NCBI RefSeq assembly: GCF_019175285.1
Contig: NC_056523.1
Span: 125,283,692 to 125,347,691, forward strand
Length of the DNA: 64,000 nucleotides
Reading direction: 5' to 3'
DNA from: Sceloporus undulatus
Taxonomy: Eukaryota > Chordata > Lepidosauria > Squamata > Phrynosomatidae
Shown: one piece after another, positions 43,015 through 54,504 of the stretch
Position numbering within the stretch: the first letter of the stretch is position 1
Layout: each line of letters begins with the position of its first letter
Position numbers and translations under genes: made by a program
The notes under the pieces: model-generated
The model's database searches: none
Told to the model about the DNA's origin: nothing
Seen by the model: only the letters and a program-made list of their open reading frames with translations

Positions 43015-44120
43015 TATAACATCAGCAGCAACAGACCAAACAATTTCTCCAGTCACCTCTGACTGGCAGTGTCTTTTTGAGAGAAAGGTCTTCCATAGCA
43101 CCTACCAACTAAGTATTTTTAAATGGCCTTACTAAGGGATGCATCTGGGACCCTCTACAGGCAAAGCATTCACTTCATTACTGTGCTGCACTCTCCCCTA
43201 AAGGCAACAATGGATAACTGGATAATTGTTTCTTGTACAGTGAACTGCTTCACACAAGAATGCGGATGACTTGATTGACAGCCATATCCGGACATGGTCT
43301 GCATGCATGAATGGGCTGCCCCACATCTTATGCCACAGACTGGTTGAGGAACATTCCCCACATTCATAGGCCACATTACCTTAGAAGAAAGCAGGAGAGG
43401 AGGGGTATACCAGGACTAAATGCTACTTTATTCACATACTCTCATTCACTCAGTTTCTCTTGCTCACACATACAATTTACATATCTATTCATCAATTCCT
43501 TCTCTTTGCCCATCCTTCCTCTGCCCTGTTCCCCAAGCAACAGCGAAACCCTAAAACAAACCTCATACTGGCACCAATGAGAAGGGCATTTTTCTGTACA
43601 AAATCTTCTTGCTCCACAGAAAGACTGTTAAGGGGTGTGCTGTCCCTAAGGAGGGAATGTTTTACACTCTTACAACTCCACTCTGCAACTGACATAGAAA
43701 TTACAATTTTTAAAAACTTCCATTGATGCTGACAGATTTTTTACAAAGAGTAAGTACTTGTATGCAGGGAAGGAATTTGCAGTTTGTTACAGTTTGTGGG
43801 GAGGAAGAAATAAATGGCTAACCTCACAGCTGTGCTTCCTCTTAATCCTTTCCACGCTATAGGAGGTAAGCTTTTTTTTTAAGTTTCTATGAATGCCAAA
43901 GGAAGTTTAAAAAGTTAAAAAAGACTAATTGCTGTAGGGAGGGCAGGTCAAGGAAAGGAGGCCATAGGCAAAATTGGAAGAGGAGAGATTACCTTTCGTC
44001 CATACTGCTTGTTTCCTAGAGAATTCTCACTTCAGCTCAAAATACGTTTCCCCCATGTTGAATCAGCCTGCTTATCTGCATTCACATATTCATTTCACTG
44101 TAATCAAGTGCAGACCACCT
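43015..44120. other. 5' UTR intron sequence
   Basis: No recognised gene or repeat. Short open frames near 43311-43726 have no recognisable content. Confidence 0.4.
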
Positions 44121-46953
44121 AAGTCAAATACCTGAATGTGTGTATCTGTCTTTTGGCTGTAGTTAAACCATCAGAAAAGAGTCAAACTGACACAGAGGAA
44201 ACAAGACAAATAGTGCAAGGACCCAACAGTGGAAGGCAAAAAAACTTGCACAGGCAGCAAGTAAAGGGGACCCTTGGTCTGCGATGTCTCTACACTAATG
44301 CACAGAACATGGGGAATAAGCAAGATGAACTCGAACTCCAAGTACAACAAAGCAAATACGATATAATAGGCATCACTGAAACCTGGTGGGATGAGTCTCA
44401 TAAGTGGAATGTAGAAACAGAGGGGTATAACCTTTTTAACAGAAATAGGCCAAACAGGAAAAGAGGAGGAATAGCACTATATGTCAGAGATATTTACACC
44501 AGTGAAGAGATCCAGGACATCAATACTGGCAGCCAGGTGGAGAGCATCTGGATAAAAATTAAAGGCAAGGGAAACAACAAGGATGTTATGGTGGGAGTCT
44601 ACTACAGACCCCCAAGTCAGATGGAGGAACTGGATGGTGCCTTTCTAGAACAGATGACTACACACTCAGAAAGGAGAGATGTAGTAGTGATGGGTGACTT
44701 GAACTATCCTGATATTTGCTGGAAGTCAAACTCAGCAAAATCCTCAAGGTCTAGCAAATTCCTCACTTGCCTCGAAGACAATTTCATGGTCCAAAAGAGA
44801 CAACAAGGGGGTCAGCTATTTTAGATCTGATCCTAACCAACAAGGATGATCTCAAAAGGGAGATACTGAAGGCACTGTTTCGAACAGTTCCAGTGAAAAA
44901 GAAAAATGGGAGGTGTCTCAAGAAACCAGGATGGATGATTAAGGAACTTTCAACTGAGCTAAGTTTGAAATGGAACATGTATAAGAAATGGAAAAAGGGG
45001 GAAGTCACAAAAAAGGAATTCAAAGAAATAGCAGGCATGTGTAGGGGTAAAGTCAGAAAAGCTAAAGCCCAAAATGAACTCAGGCTTGCTAGAGAGGTTA
45101 AAAACAATAAAAAAGGCTTTTTTTAAATATGTCCACAGCAAAAGGAAGAAGAAGGAAACGGTAGGGCCACTGCGTGGAGAAGATGGCAAAATGCTAAGAC
45201 AGAGAAAAGGCAGAATTACTCAACACCTTCTTTGCCTCAGTCTTCTCAGAAAAGGCAAAGGGTGCTCAACCTGAGGATAATGGAGCAGAGAAGAAAACAG
45301 GGGAATCTCAGCACAGAATAAGTAAAGAGATAGTACAGGAATATCTTGTTAATCTAAATGAATTTAAGTCTCCAGGACCAGATGAACTACATCCAAGGGT
45401 ATTAAAAGAACTGGTAAATATAATCAGAGCCATTAGCAATAATCTTAATAAATAAACTCCTGGAGAACAGGAGAAGTCCCAGCAGACTGGAGGAGGGCAA
45501 ATGTTGTCCCCATCTTCAAAAAGGAGAAAAAAAGAGGATCCCAAAAATTATCGTCTAGTTAGTCTGACATACCAGGAAAGATTTTGGAGCAGATAATTAA
45601 ACAGAGAGTCTGTGAACATCTAGAAAGCAATGCCATAATCACAAAAAGTCAACATGGGTTTCAAAGAAAGAAGTCATGGCAGACAAATCTGATATCTTTC
45701 TTTCTTTGATAAAATTACCAGCTTGCTAGATGAAGGAATGCTGTCGATAAAGTATATCTTATTTCAGTAAGGCTTTTGACAAGGTTTCCCATGACATTCT
45801 TGCAAACAAGCTTGTAAAATGTGGGTTAGACAAGGTAACTGTTACATGGATTTGTAATTGGTTGACTGGCCGAAGCCAAAGGGTGCTCAGTGATGGCTCC
45901 TTTTCATCCTGGAGGGAAGTGACCTGTGGGGTCTCACAGAGCTCTATCCTGGGCCCAGTGCTATTCAACATCTTTATCAATGACTTAGATGACAGAATTG
46001 GGGGCATACTTATCAAATTTGCAGATGACACCAAATTAGGAGGAATAGCTAATACTCCAGAGGACAGGATCAAAATTCAAAATGACCTGAATAGACTAGA
46101 AAGCTGGGTCAAAGCTAACAAAATGAAATTCAACACGGAGAAATGTAAGGTACTGCACTTAGGGCAGAAAAATGAAATTCATCATGGAGAAATGTAAGGT
46201 ACTGCACTTAGGGCAGAAAAATTAAATGCACAGATATAGGATGGGGAACACCTGGCTGAATGAAACTACTGTACATGTGAAAGGGATCTGGGAGTCCAAG
46301 TAGACCACAAGTTGAACATGAGTCAACAGTGTGATGCGGCAGCTAAAAAGACCAATGCAATTTTAGGCTGCATCAATAAAAGTATAGTGTCTCGATCAAG
46401 AGAATTAATAGAGCCACTGTATTCTGCTCTGGTCAGGCCCCACCTGGAATACTGTGTCCAGTTCTGGGCACCACAATTCAAACAGGACATTGAGAAACTG
46501 GAGCATGTCCAAAGGAGGGCGACTAAAATGGTGAAGGGTCTGGAAACCACGTCCTATGAGGAATGACTTAGGGAGCTGGGGATGTTTAGTCTGGAGAAAA
46601 GAAGGATAAGAGGTGATATGATAGCCCTGTTTAAATATTTGAAGGGATGTCATATGGAGGAGGGAGCAAGCTTGTTTTCTGCTGCTCCAGAGAACAGGAC
46701 CCGGAGCAATGGATGGAAGCTACAGGAAAAGAGATTCCACCTCAACATCAGGTGGAACTTAATGACAGTAAGGGCTATTCGACAGTGGAACTCACTCCCT
46801 CAGAGTGCAGTCGAGTCTCCTTCCTTAGAGGTCTTTAAACAGAGGCTAGATGGCCATCTGTCAGGGATGCTTTGATTGAGAGTTCCTGCATGGCAGGGGG
46901 TTGGACTGGATGGCCCTTGTGGTCTCTTCCAACTCTACGATTCTATGATTCAT
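44121..46953 (+). mobile_element. CR1 LINE, second large copy, decayed
   Basis: It covers the endonuclease start missing from the first copy ([57 protein letters not shown]), the linker, RT segments with [17 protein letters not shown] near 46018, and the CR1 3' end GGTTGGACTGGATGGCCCTT with an ATTCTATG-type end. Many frame breaks and a deletion of about 200 bp after DDL near 44850 show it is older than the 21.6-kb copy. A 49-bp internal duplication lies at 46121-46218. Confidence 0.92.
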
Positions 46954-49007
46954 CAGAACCATCAGGTAATACATTGGATTGGTGATGGTGGGGAAATAAC
47001 AACACTCCTCTACTTTTATATCTTTGCATCTTTTAGTTATCTTTTACAGCAACACAGGGCTCTTATGACAACAGTGAATACAAAAGTGGCAGGAATTTCA
47101 TATGAGAACATAATTTAGTATCTTCTAGCTATGGCACATCAATCCTGCATTAAGTAGACAAGAAGCCACTGTTGCATATCAGATATGGGTTCAAACGAGA
47201 TGCTGCTCACTGCTCCAGAATACCCACACTCATGTAAGTTACAATGATTTATAAAGGTTAATATAAATCCTCAAATCCTTCCTTTAAAACAACTGTAAAA
47301 CAAGTATCAGATAAAAGTCTTTTTAAAAATTCTTAAATAGGGATGCACATATAAAAATGGAAGAGCTGTATTACTATTAGGTCAAAGCCACAAAAGACCC
47401 CACAATCAAAGTACCCAGATAGCCTTTAGGTCCAAAAACATGGTTCTCTCCAAAAGAGAATAATCTCTGGGAAATAAGCAGCCCCACCTACCCTAACTAT
47501 CTTTGCAGGTTACAGGTATCACCCAGTTAGGTGAGGATGACAAGGACACGTGCAAATTGAAGAGGCAGTTACAGATAAGAGCCCTTACTGCTGGGGATCC
47601 TCTAACATCTCTGTTCTGGAATCAGGGTGGAGGTGGCTTCTACAAGTTGATTCATAGCAGAGAAACTGGCTACAGGGTGTTCCCAAGTGGGTGGGACAGT
47701 AAGGGAACTCAGCCAAACCCTGGCTGCTCCACAATGAAGAACAAACAGCCTGGCCAAACTTCAGGCAAACCTCTCCACGGTCTAAGTGTTGCTCTCTTTC
47801 TTCTGATAGCAACAAAAGTACAGTAGCTATTTTTGAATCAACTATTTTGTCTTGTTTCGTGCTGTCAGTTCCCCTGTGGTCCAGCTCATCCCATCACTTT
47901 CAACAGGGAGAGGCATGGTATGCTTTCGAACTTGCATTTCTCCTCGCTTCTTTCCCCAAACCTGCCAGAGAGACCACAATCTTACCTTTAATCCACTTTA
48001 ACCACATTATGTCCTGATTTCACAACATACCTATCCTTTCTGGATTTTTGAACAAATGTTCAGAACATAATCACTCTGAAACCTGAGCTAATTAAGACTT
48101 TAGGCATTTGTAGACCTAAAAGCTGTAAACACACATTTCATGCCAAGACCTAGCATAAATAGCAGACATACAGGAGACAAAGTGCTAAAAAGTCTCACCA
48201 TAAAAGTAACACAATGGGCAAGATATTACAGTATTTTACAACAGTTTTCAACTCAAAGATCTGATTTTCACCTATAAATCAGTTCAATTAATAGAGGTAA
48301 GGCCTTAGACCTGGAACTACCACACAGTATCCTTGACATTTCAAAAACAGTTTGCTTGAAGCATAGTGTAATTTTGGGGAAGGCCACATAAACTTAAAAG
48401 ATCTGCTCTGTAAATTCCTTGTATAATCTGCTCACTCAGTTTTGTTGACATTCCACTATGAATTACAGATTTCCTTACAACTGTGTAGGTTCAGCATTAA
48501 AATGTTAAGCTTTAAATAACAGGAGGCCTCAAAGTGACCTCAGAGGCAAATCCCTGTATTAAGATAGAAATTGCTTTAAACAATCTTTAAAAGACAGGAA
48601 TTGCTTTAAACAATCAGGAGGATGCTTGACAAGCTTCTTCTTCTGAAATAACTGGCCCAATTTCACCACTGCTTCTACAGCTATGGATTTATTTTCAATG
48701 TTTCAAACAAAGCCTTGATTTCCTACTCTTAAAAGCACTACTGCTCAACTTCCATCTCTATATGGCTTTGTAATTTTAAAACCTGTTTCTTTGTTTTGCT
48801 TCTTAAATATTAAGATTGACTGACTTGCATCTCTCATCATCTAATGATAAACATTTTTATTTAGCCTGTACCTGTCCCTAGCTCTCCAGTTCTCTGTACA
48901 TACTGGTCTTGAAGATATCCCACTGAGTTAAAGAGGATTTACCCCCAAATTAGGTTGCAACCTAAATTCTTAATCATATATTGGCCTTGGGATAATTTTC
49001 AAAGAGG
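46954..49007. other. 5' UTR intron sequence
   Basis: Unique-looking. A small tandem duplication of ATTGCTTTAAACAATC lies at about 48570 and 48600. Confidence 0.4.
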
Positions 49008-49210
49008 CAGCTGTACTAGTCTGGTTCAGTATGCAAAGAGATCTTGTAGCACCTTTGAGACTGAGAGAAAGAAGTTGGTAGCATGAGTTTCGTAGACATA
49101 AAGTCTACCAATGCTTATGCTAAGCTAAAAACTTCTTTCTCTCAGTCTCAAGGTGTCAAAAGATACCTTTGAGTATTGATCCAGACTAATACTGCTTTGT
49201 CTTTGAAGTC
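49008..49210. repeat. inverted pair of an unclassified repeat
   Basis: The left half, with ATCTTGTAGCACCTTTGAGA and GTTTCGTAGACATAAAGTC, is followed by an inverse half (TTCTTTCTCTCAGTCTCAAG, ATCCAGACTAATACTGC). It is the same family as 11388-11492. Penelope-like elements are one candidate source. Confidence 0.5.
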
Positions 49211-49220
49211 TGCTTCAGTA

Positions 49221-49305
49221 TTGAAAGGAGAGCAGAAGGCTTGTGGCATCTGTAAGATTAACCAATTTATTTCAGCATAAGCTTTAATGAACTAGAGACC
49301 ATGAA
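49221..49305 (+). repeat. related unclassified repeat fragment
   Basis: CTTGTGGCATCTGTAAGATT, AATTTATTTCAGCATAAGCT; a similar fragment lies at 49665-49745 (TCATGGACTAACTTGTGAAC). These resemble the other end of the same repeat type. Confidence 0.4.
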
Positions 49306-50032
49306 AAAGAACCCCTTCCTCCTTTATTTTTACTCCTTTGGAGTATATTTCATTACCAGCATAATTCTTAACCAACTGTTGCTATCAGCATCAGCATTTA
49401 AAATGTAGACAAATGGAACAATCCTATCCACATGGATAAATCTCTAAGCAAATCTGGGAAGCCAATGGGGAAAACAGCTGCAAGGAAAAAATGGGACAGA
49501 ACTACCTTGTAGATCACTCCTGCATATTAACAAGAACAAAATAATGAGTTGTTGTTTCAAACATTTGCGACAAAACACAATATATGTCAGAAAAATCTTG
49601 TAAATTTTACACAAGAGACCATATTAAATTTCCCAAGAGGTAGTTGTTTAAATCTGTTGTACCAAAAAACAAAGAATTCCATGGCATCTTAAGGATTAAG
49701 AAATTTATTGTAGCATAAGCTTTCATGGACTAACTTGTGAACCACAATTACCTTCAAATCCTTATCAACAGAGATCCAGCCTTCCTAGCCTAGTTATTCT
49801 AATACTATAAGTACATTATGACTGACATTGGCTACAGTATATCCTAGGCCGCTAAAGCTCACGTGCACAATGTTCTTAATGTTACCAACATCATTATGAG
49901 GAGGACATGAGGGAGAGATAAATCTCAAGGTAAGGTTTTAAAATCATCATCATTATTACTTTAATGAACAAATATTAAGGATCACTAGAAATGTTAGACC
50001 TCTCCACTGTTACTTACTGATTTCAACAACAG

Positions 50033-50308
50033 CATCTGCACTGCAGAAATAATGCAGGCTGACACCAATTTAACTGACATGGCTCAGTGCTATGGAATTC
50101 TGGGATTTGTAATTTGGTGGGGCACCAGTGCTAACTGCCATGGTTGAATGCTATAGAATTCTGGGATATGTAATTTGGTGAGGTACCAGAGCTTTCTGAC
50201 AACAAAGGCTAAATATCTTACAAAACTATAAATCCCAGAATCCCACAGCATGGAGCCATGGCAGTTAAAGCAGTGTCAAACTGCATTATTTCTACAATGC
50301 AGATGCAG
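50033..50308. mobile_element. palindromic MITE (TGCAGAAATAAT family), with internal duplication
   Basis: GCATCTGCACTGCAGAAATA at the left mirrors TATTTCTACAATGCAGATGC-like sequence at the right. The arm segment GGAATTCTGGGATTTGTAAT appears a second time as AGAATTCTGGGATATGTAAT, making this copy longer than its relatives. Confidence 0.8.
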
Positions 50309-51393
50309 TCACCAATAAAAATAAGTGATAAGTCTTGCTACAGTAGGTGCAATTTCCTGCTTCAGGAACTGATGACTTCTTGGGGGACATGAATATGATG
50401 GCAGAGGCACCAGAGGGGAAGAGTGTGAGGTGAGGCCTGTGAGGAAGAATGGAATATCTTGTACACATTTGTATGAAAGGGACACCTCGTGTCTCTCCGG
50501 TGACGTTACAGAATGGGCTAAATGTATTCTGCAAAAGTACCCATAAAGACTTTCCACAGGTTCACATTTTCACATTTATTCTGCCTGTAAGATTCAAAGT
50601 TTCAAAGATTTTGGAATGTTTGAAAAGAAGGAGAAGAACATAGGGGAGCATTGGAGATTTAATGGGGTTAATGGCCAGAAGGGATCGGGATACAAAACTG
50701 TAGTCAGGAGAGAGGGGGAAATTACAGCACCATCTTTTATGACTACTGGAAGCCCTTTTAGACATCTATTTAAATTTTTCCAGAAACCATCTTCCTGCAT
50801 CTGCAGGAATCTCTTGGCAACCATCAGGGCTAGAACATGCCTTTTACTGTCTCACTGGCAGCAATTTTTAGACTGTGCAGTAACCAGAGTTGTCTGGCAA
50901 TGTAGTATATATTAAAAATATAAAATACAAGCAATGGCTAAAAACCACATGTAACAGAACACAGAAGCAAAGTAAAACCACTAGCAATCTTTCTTTTTTT
51001 AAAGTGTCTTTAAACGACTAACAGAATAAAGGTTTTTCCCTGAGAGAGGCAGGGTGCCATCACCAAAGAAGTCTTTTCTCTGACAGTCATGCTTATTTGT
51101 CAAGGGCATCACCAGGAGCATCTCAGATGATACCCGTGCATTTAGAGAAAGGGTTATGAGATTCCTTTAAAAAAAGTGTACTAAAACCACATAGGGATTT
51201 AAAGGATAAAACAGTCATGTTTACTTTTAAAAGTCAGCCACTGAAATTCTCAGAGTATCCAAAACCATATCACTGGTGTTTATATTCAAGTTGCCAAGTT
51301 CCAAACAGCTCTGGGTACAGACTAAACCTGCTAAACATCAGGTATGTGCCAAGTGCTCACCCTACCCCCATGCCTAAATGGCATTAGGGAGAT
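50309..51393. other. 5' UTR intron sequence
   Basis: No named feature. A 99-codon open frame at 50616-50915 has no recognisable motif. Confidence 0.4.
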
Positions 51394-51519
51394 CAGTAAT
51401 TCCCAAACTTGGTGTTTGGGACTTCAACTATCAGAAGCCCCAGCCAGCTTGGGCAACAGCCAGGAATCCTGGGAGCTGAAATCCAAAAAATCTGGAGGAC
51501 CAATGTTTGGGAAACACTG
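51394..51519. mobile_element. hAT MITE (CAGTxxTTCCCAAAC type) with 8-bp duplication
   Basis: Left CAGTAATTCCCAAACTTGG and right CCAATGTTTGGGAAACACTG are inverted repeats. Flanks AGGGAGAT and AGGTAGAT (51386-51393, 51520-51527) are an 8-bp duplication with one mismatch. Confidence 0.85.
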
Positions 51520-51687
51520 AGGTAGATGAAGGATCAGGCTGTGTGCCCTGTACTAACTTAGATAAGAAGATAGGGTTAGTCTTAAGTGTGCCTCTGAAGA
51601 AAAGCTGTGGTCAATTATTCAACAGCAAATAGGCCACATATGTTTTTTCTCTGAACAGAAACGTAAGAATAAAACAAGAGTAGGACC

Positions 51688-51873
51688 TAGTTTGACAGCA
51701 TTTCAACTGCCATAACTCCATCCTACAGAATCCTGGGATTTGTAGTTTTGTGAGGAGGCCCCAGCACTTTTGGGTAGAGAAGGCTAAAGACCTTGTAAAA
51801 CTACAAAGCCCAGAGGATGGAGCCTCAGCACTTAAAGTGATGTCAAACTGCATTATTTCTACAGTGTGAATGC
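51688..51873. mobile_element. palindromic MITE (TGCAGAAATAAT family)
   Basis: Inverted arms: GAATCCTGGGATTTGTAGTT and AAACTACAAAGCCCAGAGGA, ending GCATTATTTCTACAGTGTGA. Confidence 0.75.
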
Positions 51874-52371
51874 ACACAGAAACACCAGGTACTGTCAGCA
51901 AAAGGACCTAGAATTAGAAGAAAGACTACACGGAAGCAACAAACAGATTAATTGAAGCAGTATGTGGTTTTGCTGTTTCTCAGCTTCCTAGGAAAACAGT
52001 AGTGCCACAGTAGAAAGATATTAGGTACCATTCAGAAAGACAGGAAAGTCCATTTCCTCTGTTGCTGGGCATGTGGCTGTTACTACCAGGTTACCCTCAA
52101 TACCTAAGCTACAATCAAAGGAAAACAAAGGTCAGTTTCAGTAGTGAACCGAACCCTCCCAGCACTGAGAACACAAGAGGAAACCTGCCACCAGACTCTC
52201 CCTGCCTTATGGCACCAGGAACAGCCAATGCAACAGACCGAAAACCACAGAAAGTCACGCATTCTGAACGGGGCACGACGGCTTTGAAACATTAAATCCT
52301 GGCCCCATAAAAAAATATGGAGCCCCCCTAGTCCTGGAGAGACTGATAAGACTTTCCTTATTCGTCTATAG

Positions 52372-52575
52372 GAAGATTCTGGAGACCAGGGGCCAAATCC
52401 CCACTTGAGCATAACAACCCACTGAGTGACCTTGCACACTCTCTTAACCTCTGAGGATGTTAATGGTAAACCCCCTCTGAAGAAACCTGCCAAAAAAAAT
52501 AACTTCTATGACAGATTTTGCTTTAGAGTCGCCATAAGTCAGGCACACGGCAACAACAAGTCAGAAACACCTTGA
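52372..52575 (+). mobile_element. tRNA-derived SINE, 5'-truncated, first of a pair
   Basis: From GATTCTGGAGACCAGGGGCC to CACCTTGAAGGCACCC, with body motifs altered. Confidence 0.7.
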
Positions 52576-52587
52576 AGGCACCCAAAG

Positions 52588-52738
52588 GTTCAAATCCCTG
52601 CTGGAGCATAACAACCCACTGGGTGACCCTGCGCAAGTCACACTCTCTCAGCCTCAGAGGATGGCAATGGCAACCCTCTCAATAAAAACCCTATGATAGG
52701 CTTTTGCTTCAGGGTCTGGAGGCACACAACAACAACAA
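52588..52738 (+). mobile_element. tRNA-derived SINE, second of a pair, internally deleted
   Basis: Starts at GGTTCAAATCCCTGCTGGAG, runs through GCAAGTCACACTCTCTCAGC and ends GGAGGCACACAACAACAACA; the SINE body is shortened near 52675-52715. Confidence 0.75.
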
Positions 52739-52873
52739 GTGTGAACATGCCCTGACTTCCACCCAGCCCTGCTTCCTGAAAGGAAAGAGAGAGAGACAAG
52801 GAGGGAAAGAAAAGAGACTCCAAGGAGGAAGGGGGAAGGGAAAGCGTGCAACTTTGCCATCAGCCAGAACTTT

Positions 52874-53089
52874 GCATCCACACTGGAGAAATAGCCCGGT
52901 TTGGAACCGCTTTAACTCTTTGTCTGGCTCAAGGCTATGGAATCCTGGGAGTTGGAGTTTGCTGTGGGCCCAGAACGGAGCTCCGCTCAACTCTGGGCCC
53001 ACAACAAACTCCAACTCCCAGAATTCCATAGCCTTGAGCCAGGGCAGTTAAAGCGGTGCCAAACCGGGTTATTCTTCCAGTGTGGATGC
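52874..53089. mobile_element. palindromic MITE beside the GIPC1 promoter
   Basis: GCATCCACACTGGAGAAATA mirrors the right end CTTCCAGTGTGGATGC, and the arms share GCTATGGAATCCTGGGAGTT in inverse form around a centre near 52980. It ends 24 bp before the predicted donor exon border (53114). Confidence 0.8.
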
Positions 53090-53113
53090 ACCCTCAGAAA
53101 ACACAATCCTTAC

Positions 53114-53185
53114 CCGCGTCCGTTTCCTCGCTGGTCCCTTTCCCAACTACAGCCCAAGCACAGCCGGCCCTGTCCCTCAGCAGTG
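53114..53185 (-). other. GIPC1: candidate GIPC1 non-coding first exon
   Basis: Coding exon 1 has an acceptor before its ATG, so an upstream exon must exist. In the only CpG-rich region upstream, the minus strand has a strong donor, CGG followed by gtaagg, whose exon side ends at 53114. About 90-140 bases upstream are an Sp1-type GC box and two inverted CCAAT boxes. The right border, the transcription start, is a guess. Splicing from here would create a 15.6-kb 5' UTR intron. This is inference from signals, not from a transcript. Confidence 0.5.
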
Positions 53186-53189
53186 GGCA

Positions 53190-53270
53190 GGACCCCCGCA
53201 AAAGCCCCGCCCACAGGCCAATCAGAGCGCACTTCGCATACTCCCTCGGCCAATCACAGCTTACTGGGTC
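53190..53270 (-). promoter_or_regulatory. GC box and paired CCAAT boxes, probable GIPC1 promoter
   Basis: The plus strand shows GCCCCGCCC at 53204-53212 (an Sp1 GC box on the minus strand) and CCAAT at 53218-53222 and 53250-53254, 32 bp apart, each in the GGCCAATCA context typical of NF-Y sites. On the minus strand the order CCAAT, CCAAT, GC box, exon is the usual one for a TATA-less housekeeping promoter, which fits the broad expression of GIPC1. Confidence 0.6.
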
Positions 53271-53756
53271 TCTTAGAGCAAGTTCCTTCCTTTCTTCTCC
53301 TCCCCCCCATATCAAGGTGCAATGGAAGGGGCGTGGTCGGGAGCGGAGGAGGAATGGGGCATACCATCCTCGGAAAGAGGGGGTGGGGACAGACAAGAAC
53401 GTACTATCCAAAGCATTCGAGGAATCCAGCCGTTTCCTCCTCCCTGAAGGTTACGTTCTGTTCGTGCTCGTCTGCCCGCGGCCTCTAGCGGCCGGTTCTG
53501 TTACTACAAGCTCCAATAACCAATGGCAAGGCAGGAAAGGCGGGCGTGGCCTGAGCTAAAGAAATGCAGTCTCAGGGAGGGAGTTCTGTTAGTGCGAGGA
53601 CGCAGGGGCTGCGCGCGCAGCTATTCTCTGCTGGTCGCGCGCTATTGGCTTTTGAGACCGTTGGGAGGGGAATAAATTCTCCTCAAGCTGAAGGCCGCTA
53701 GGGGCGCTGTCTCAAGTTGCTTCGCAGTTTCAGGGGCTCAAGTGTTAACTGTGGTC

Positions 53757-53966
53757 CAAAACACACTGCAGAAATAATCCAGTTTGAGACCACTTTAACT
53801 GCCCTGGCTCAATGCTAGGGAATCCTGGGAATTGTAGTTTATAGTGGCACCAAAGCTCTCTGACAGAGAAGTCTTACAACGCTACAGTTTCCAGGGTTCC
53901 TCAACACTGAGTCAGGGCAGTTAATTAAAGAGGTCCCAAACTGGATTATTTCTGCAGTGTGTTTTG
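53757..53966. mobile_element. palindromic MITE at the far edge of the CpG-rich region
   Basis: CAAAACACACTGCAGAAATA and its inverse TATTTCTGCAGTGTGTTTTG bound 210 bp. The termini match the copy at 60591-60793. Confidence 0.85.
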
Positions 53967-54009
53967 AAACTGTATCCAGGGATAGACACAATGGCGATAT
54001 GTTGTCTTT

Positions 54010-54200
54010 GTTATGTGCGTTCTAAGTCGTTTTGCATGGGGTTTTCTTGCCAGTTTTCTCCAGAGGGGTTTTGCCATGGCCATCCTCTGAGGCTGAGAGA
54101 GTGTGACTTGCCCAAGGTCACCCCAGTGAATTTCTGTGGCTGAGGTGGAATTCAGACCGTGGTCTCCAGAGTCATAGTCAAAGGTTGAAACCACTCCACT
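54010..54200 (-). mobile_element. tRNA-derived SINE
   Basis: Reverse copy with GGGTTTTCTTGCCAGTTTTC, CCTCTGAGGCTGAGAGAGTG and TGGTCTCCAGAGTCATAGTC; the (ACA)n-type tail is missing. Confidence 0.8.
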
Positions 54201-54388
54201 CCACTGCTTCTTATCACAAAGTACAGTAACATCCAAAATCCACAAAACAGTGATGCCTTTTTAGGGGGCCAGCGCAGGGTGACCAGATGTCCTCCTCTTC
54301 CAGGATATGTCTTACATTCCAACCTTATGTCCAGGAGGAATTTCAAAATGTCCTCCATTTTGAGCACGACTAAGGCTACGTCAGCATT

Positions 54389-54504
54389 GCAGGCCTCGGG
54401 GTGGGAGGGCATGCAAAAAAGGATTAGTGTCTGCTTGATTAGTGCTCATTGTCTGCTGACACTAATTCTCTTTTGCATTATTAGCCTCCCACCCCAAGGC
54501 CTGC
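54389..54504. repeat. inverted repeat, about 46-bp arms
   Basis: Left GCAGGCCTCGGGGTGGGAGG..GGATTAGTGT and right ACACTAATTC..CCTCCCACCCCAAGGCCTGC are near inverse. Downstream (54550-54660) is GATGCTGGCGAAATCTCAGG and GGAACATGGCCACATAGCCC, a sequence I know as a common reptile repeat end but cannot classify. Confidence 0.65.

Larger units (their letters stand above)
53095..53725. promoter_or_regulatory. CpG-rich promoter region
   Basis: This is the longest stretch of the window that is CpG-rich without being a transposon. It has many CG dinucleotides, GC boxes, further CCAAT boxes (CCAATAACCAATGG near 53513, inverted at about 53643) and a GCGCGCGC-type stretch near 53610-53640. The spread of boxes on both strands would allow a bidirectional promoter, but no plus-strand gene was recognised to its right. 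A SINE-free MITE borders it on each side (52874-53089 and 53757-53966). Confidence 0.6.

Noticed and set aside
53695-53708. CTCF-like site (CCGCTAGGGGCGCT)
   Set aside because: It misses several core positions of the CTCF motif; not strong enough without binding data.
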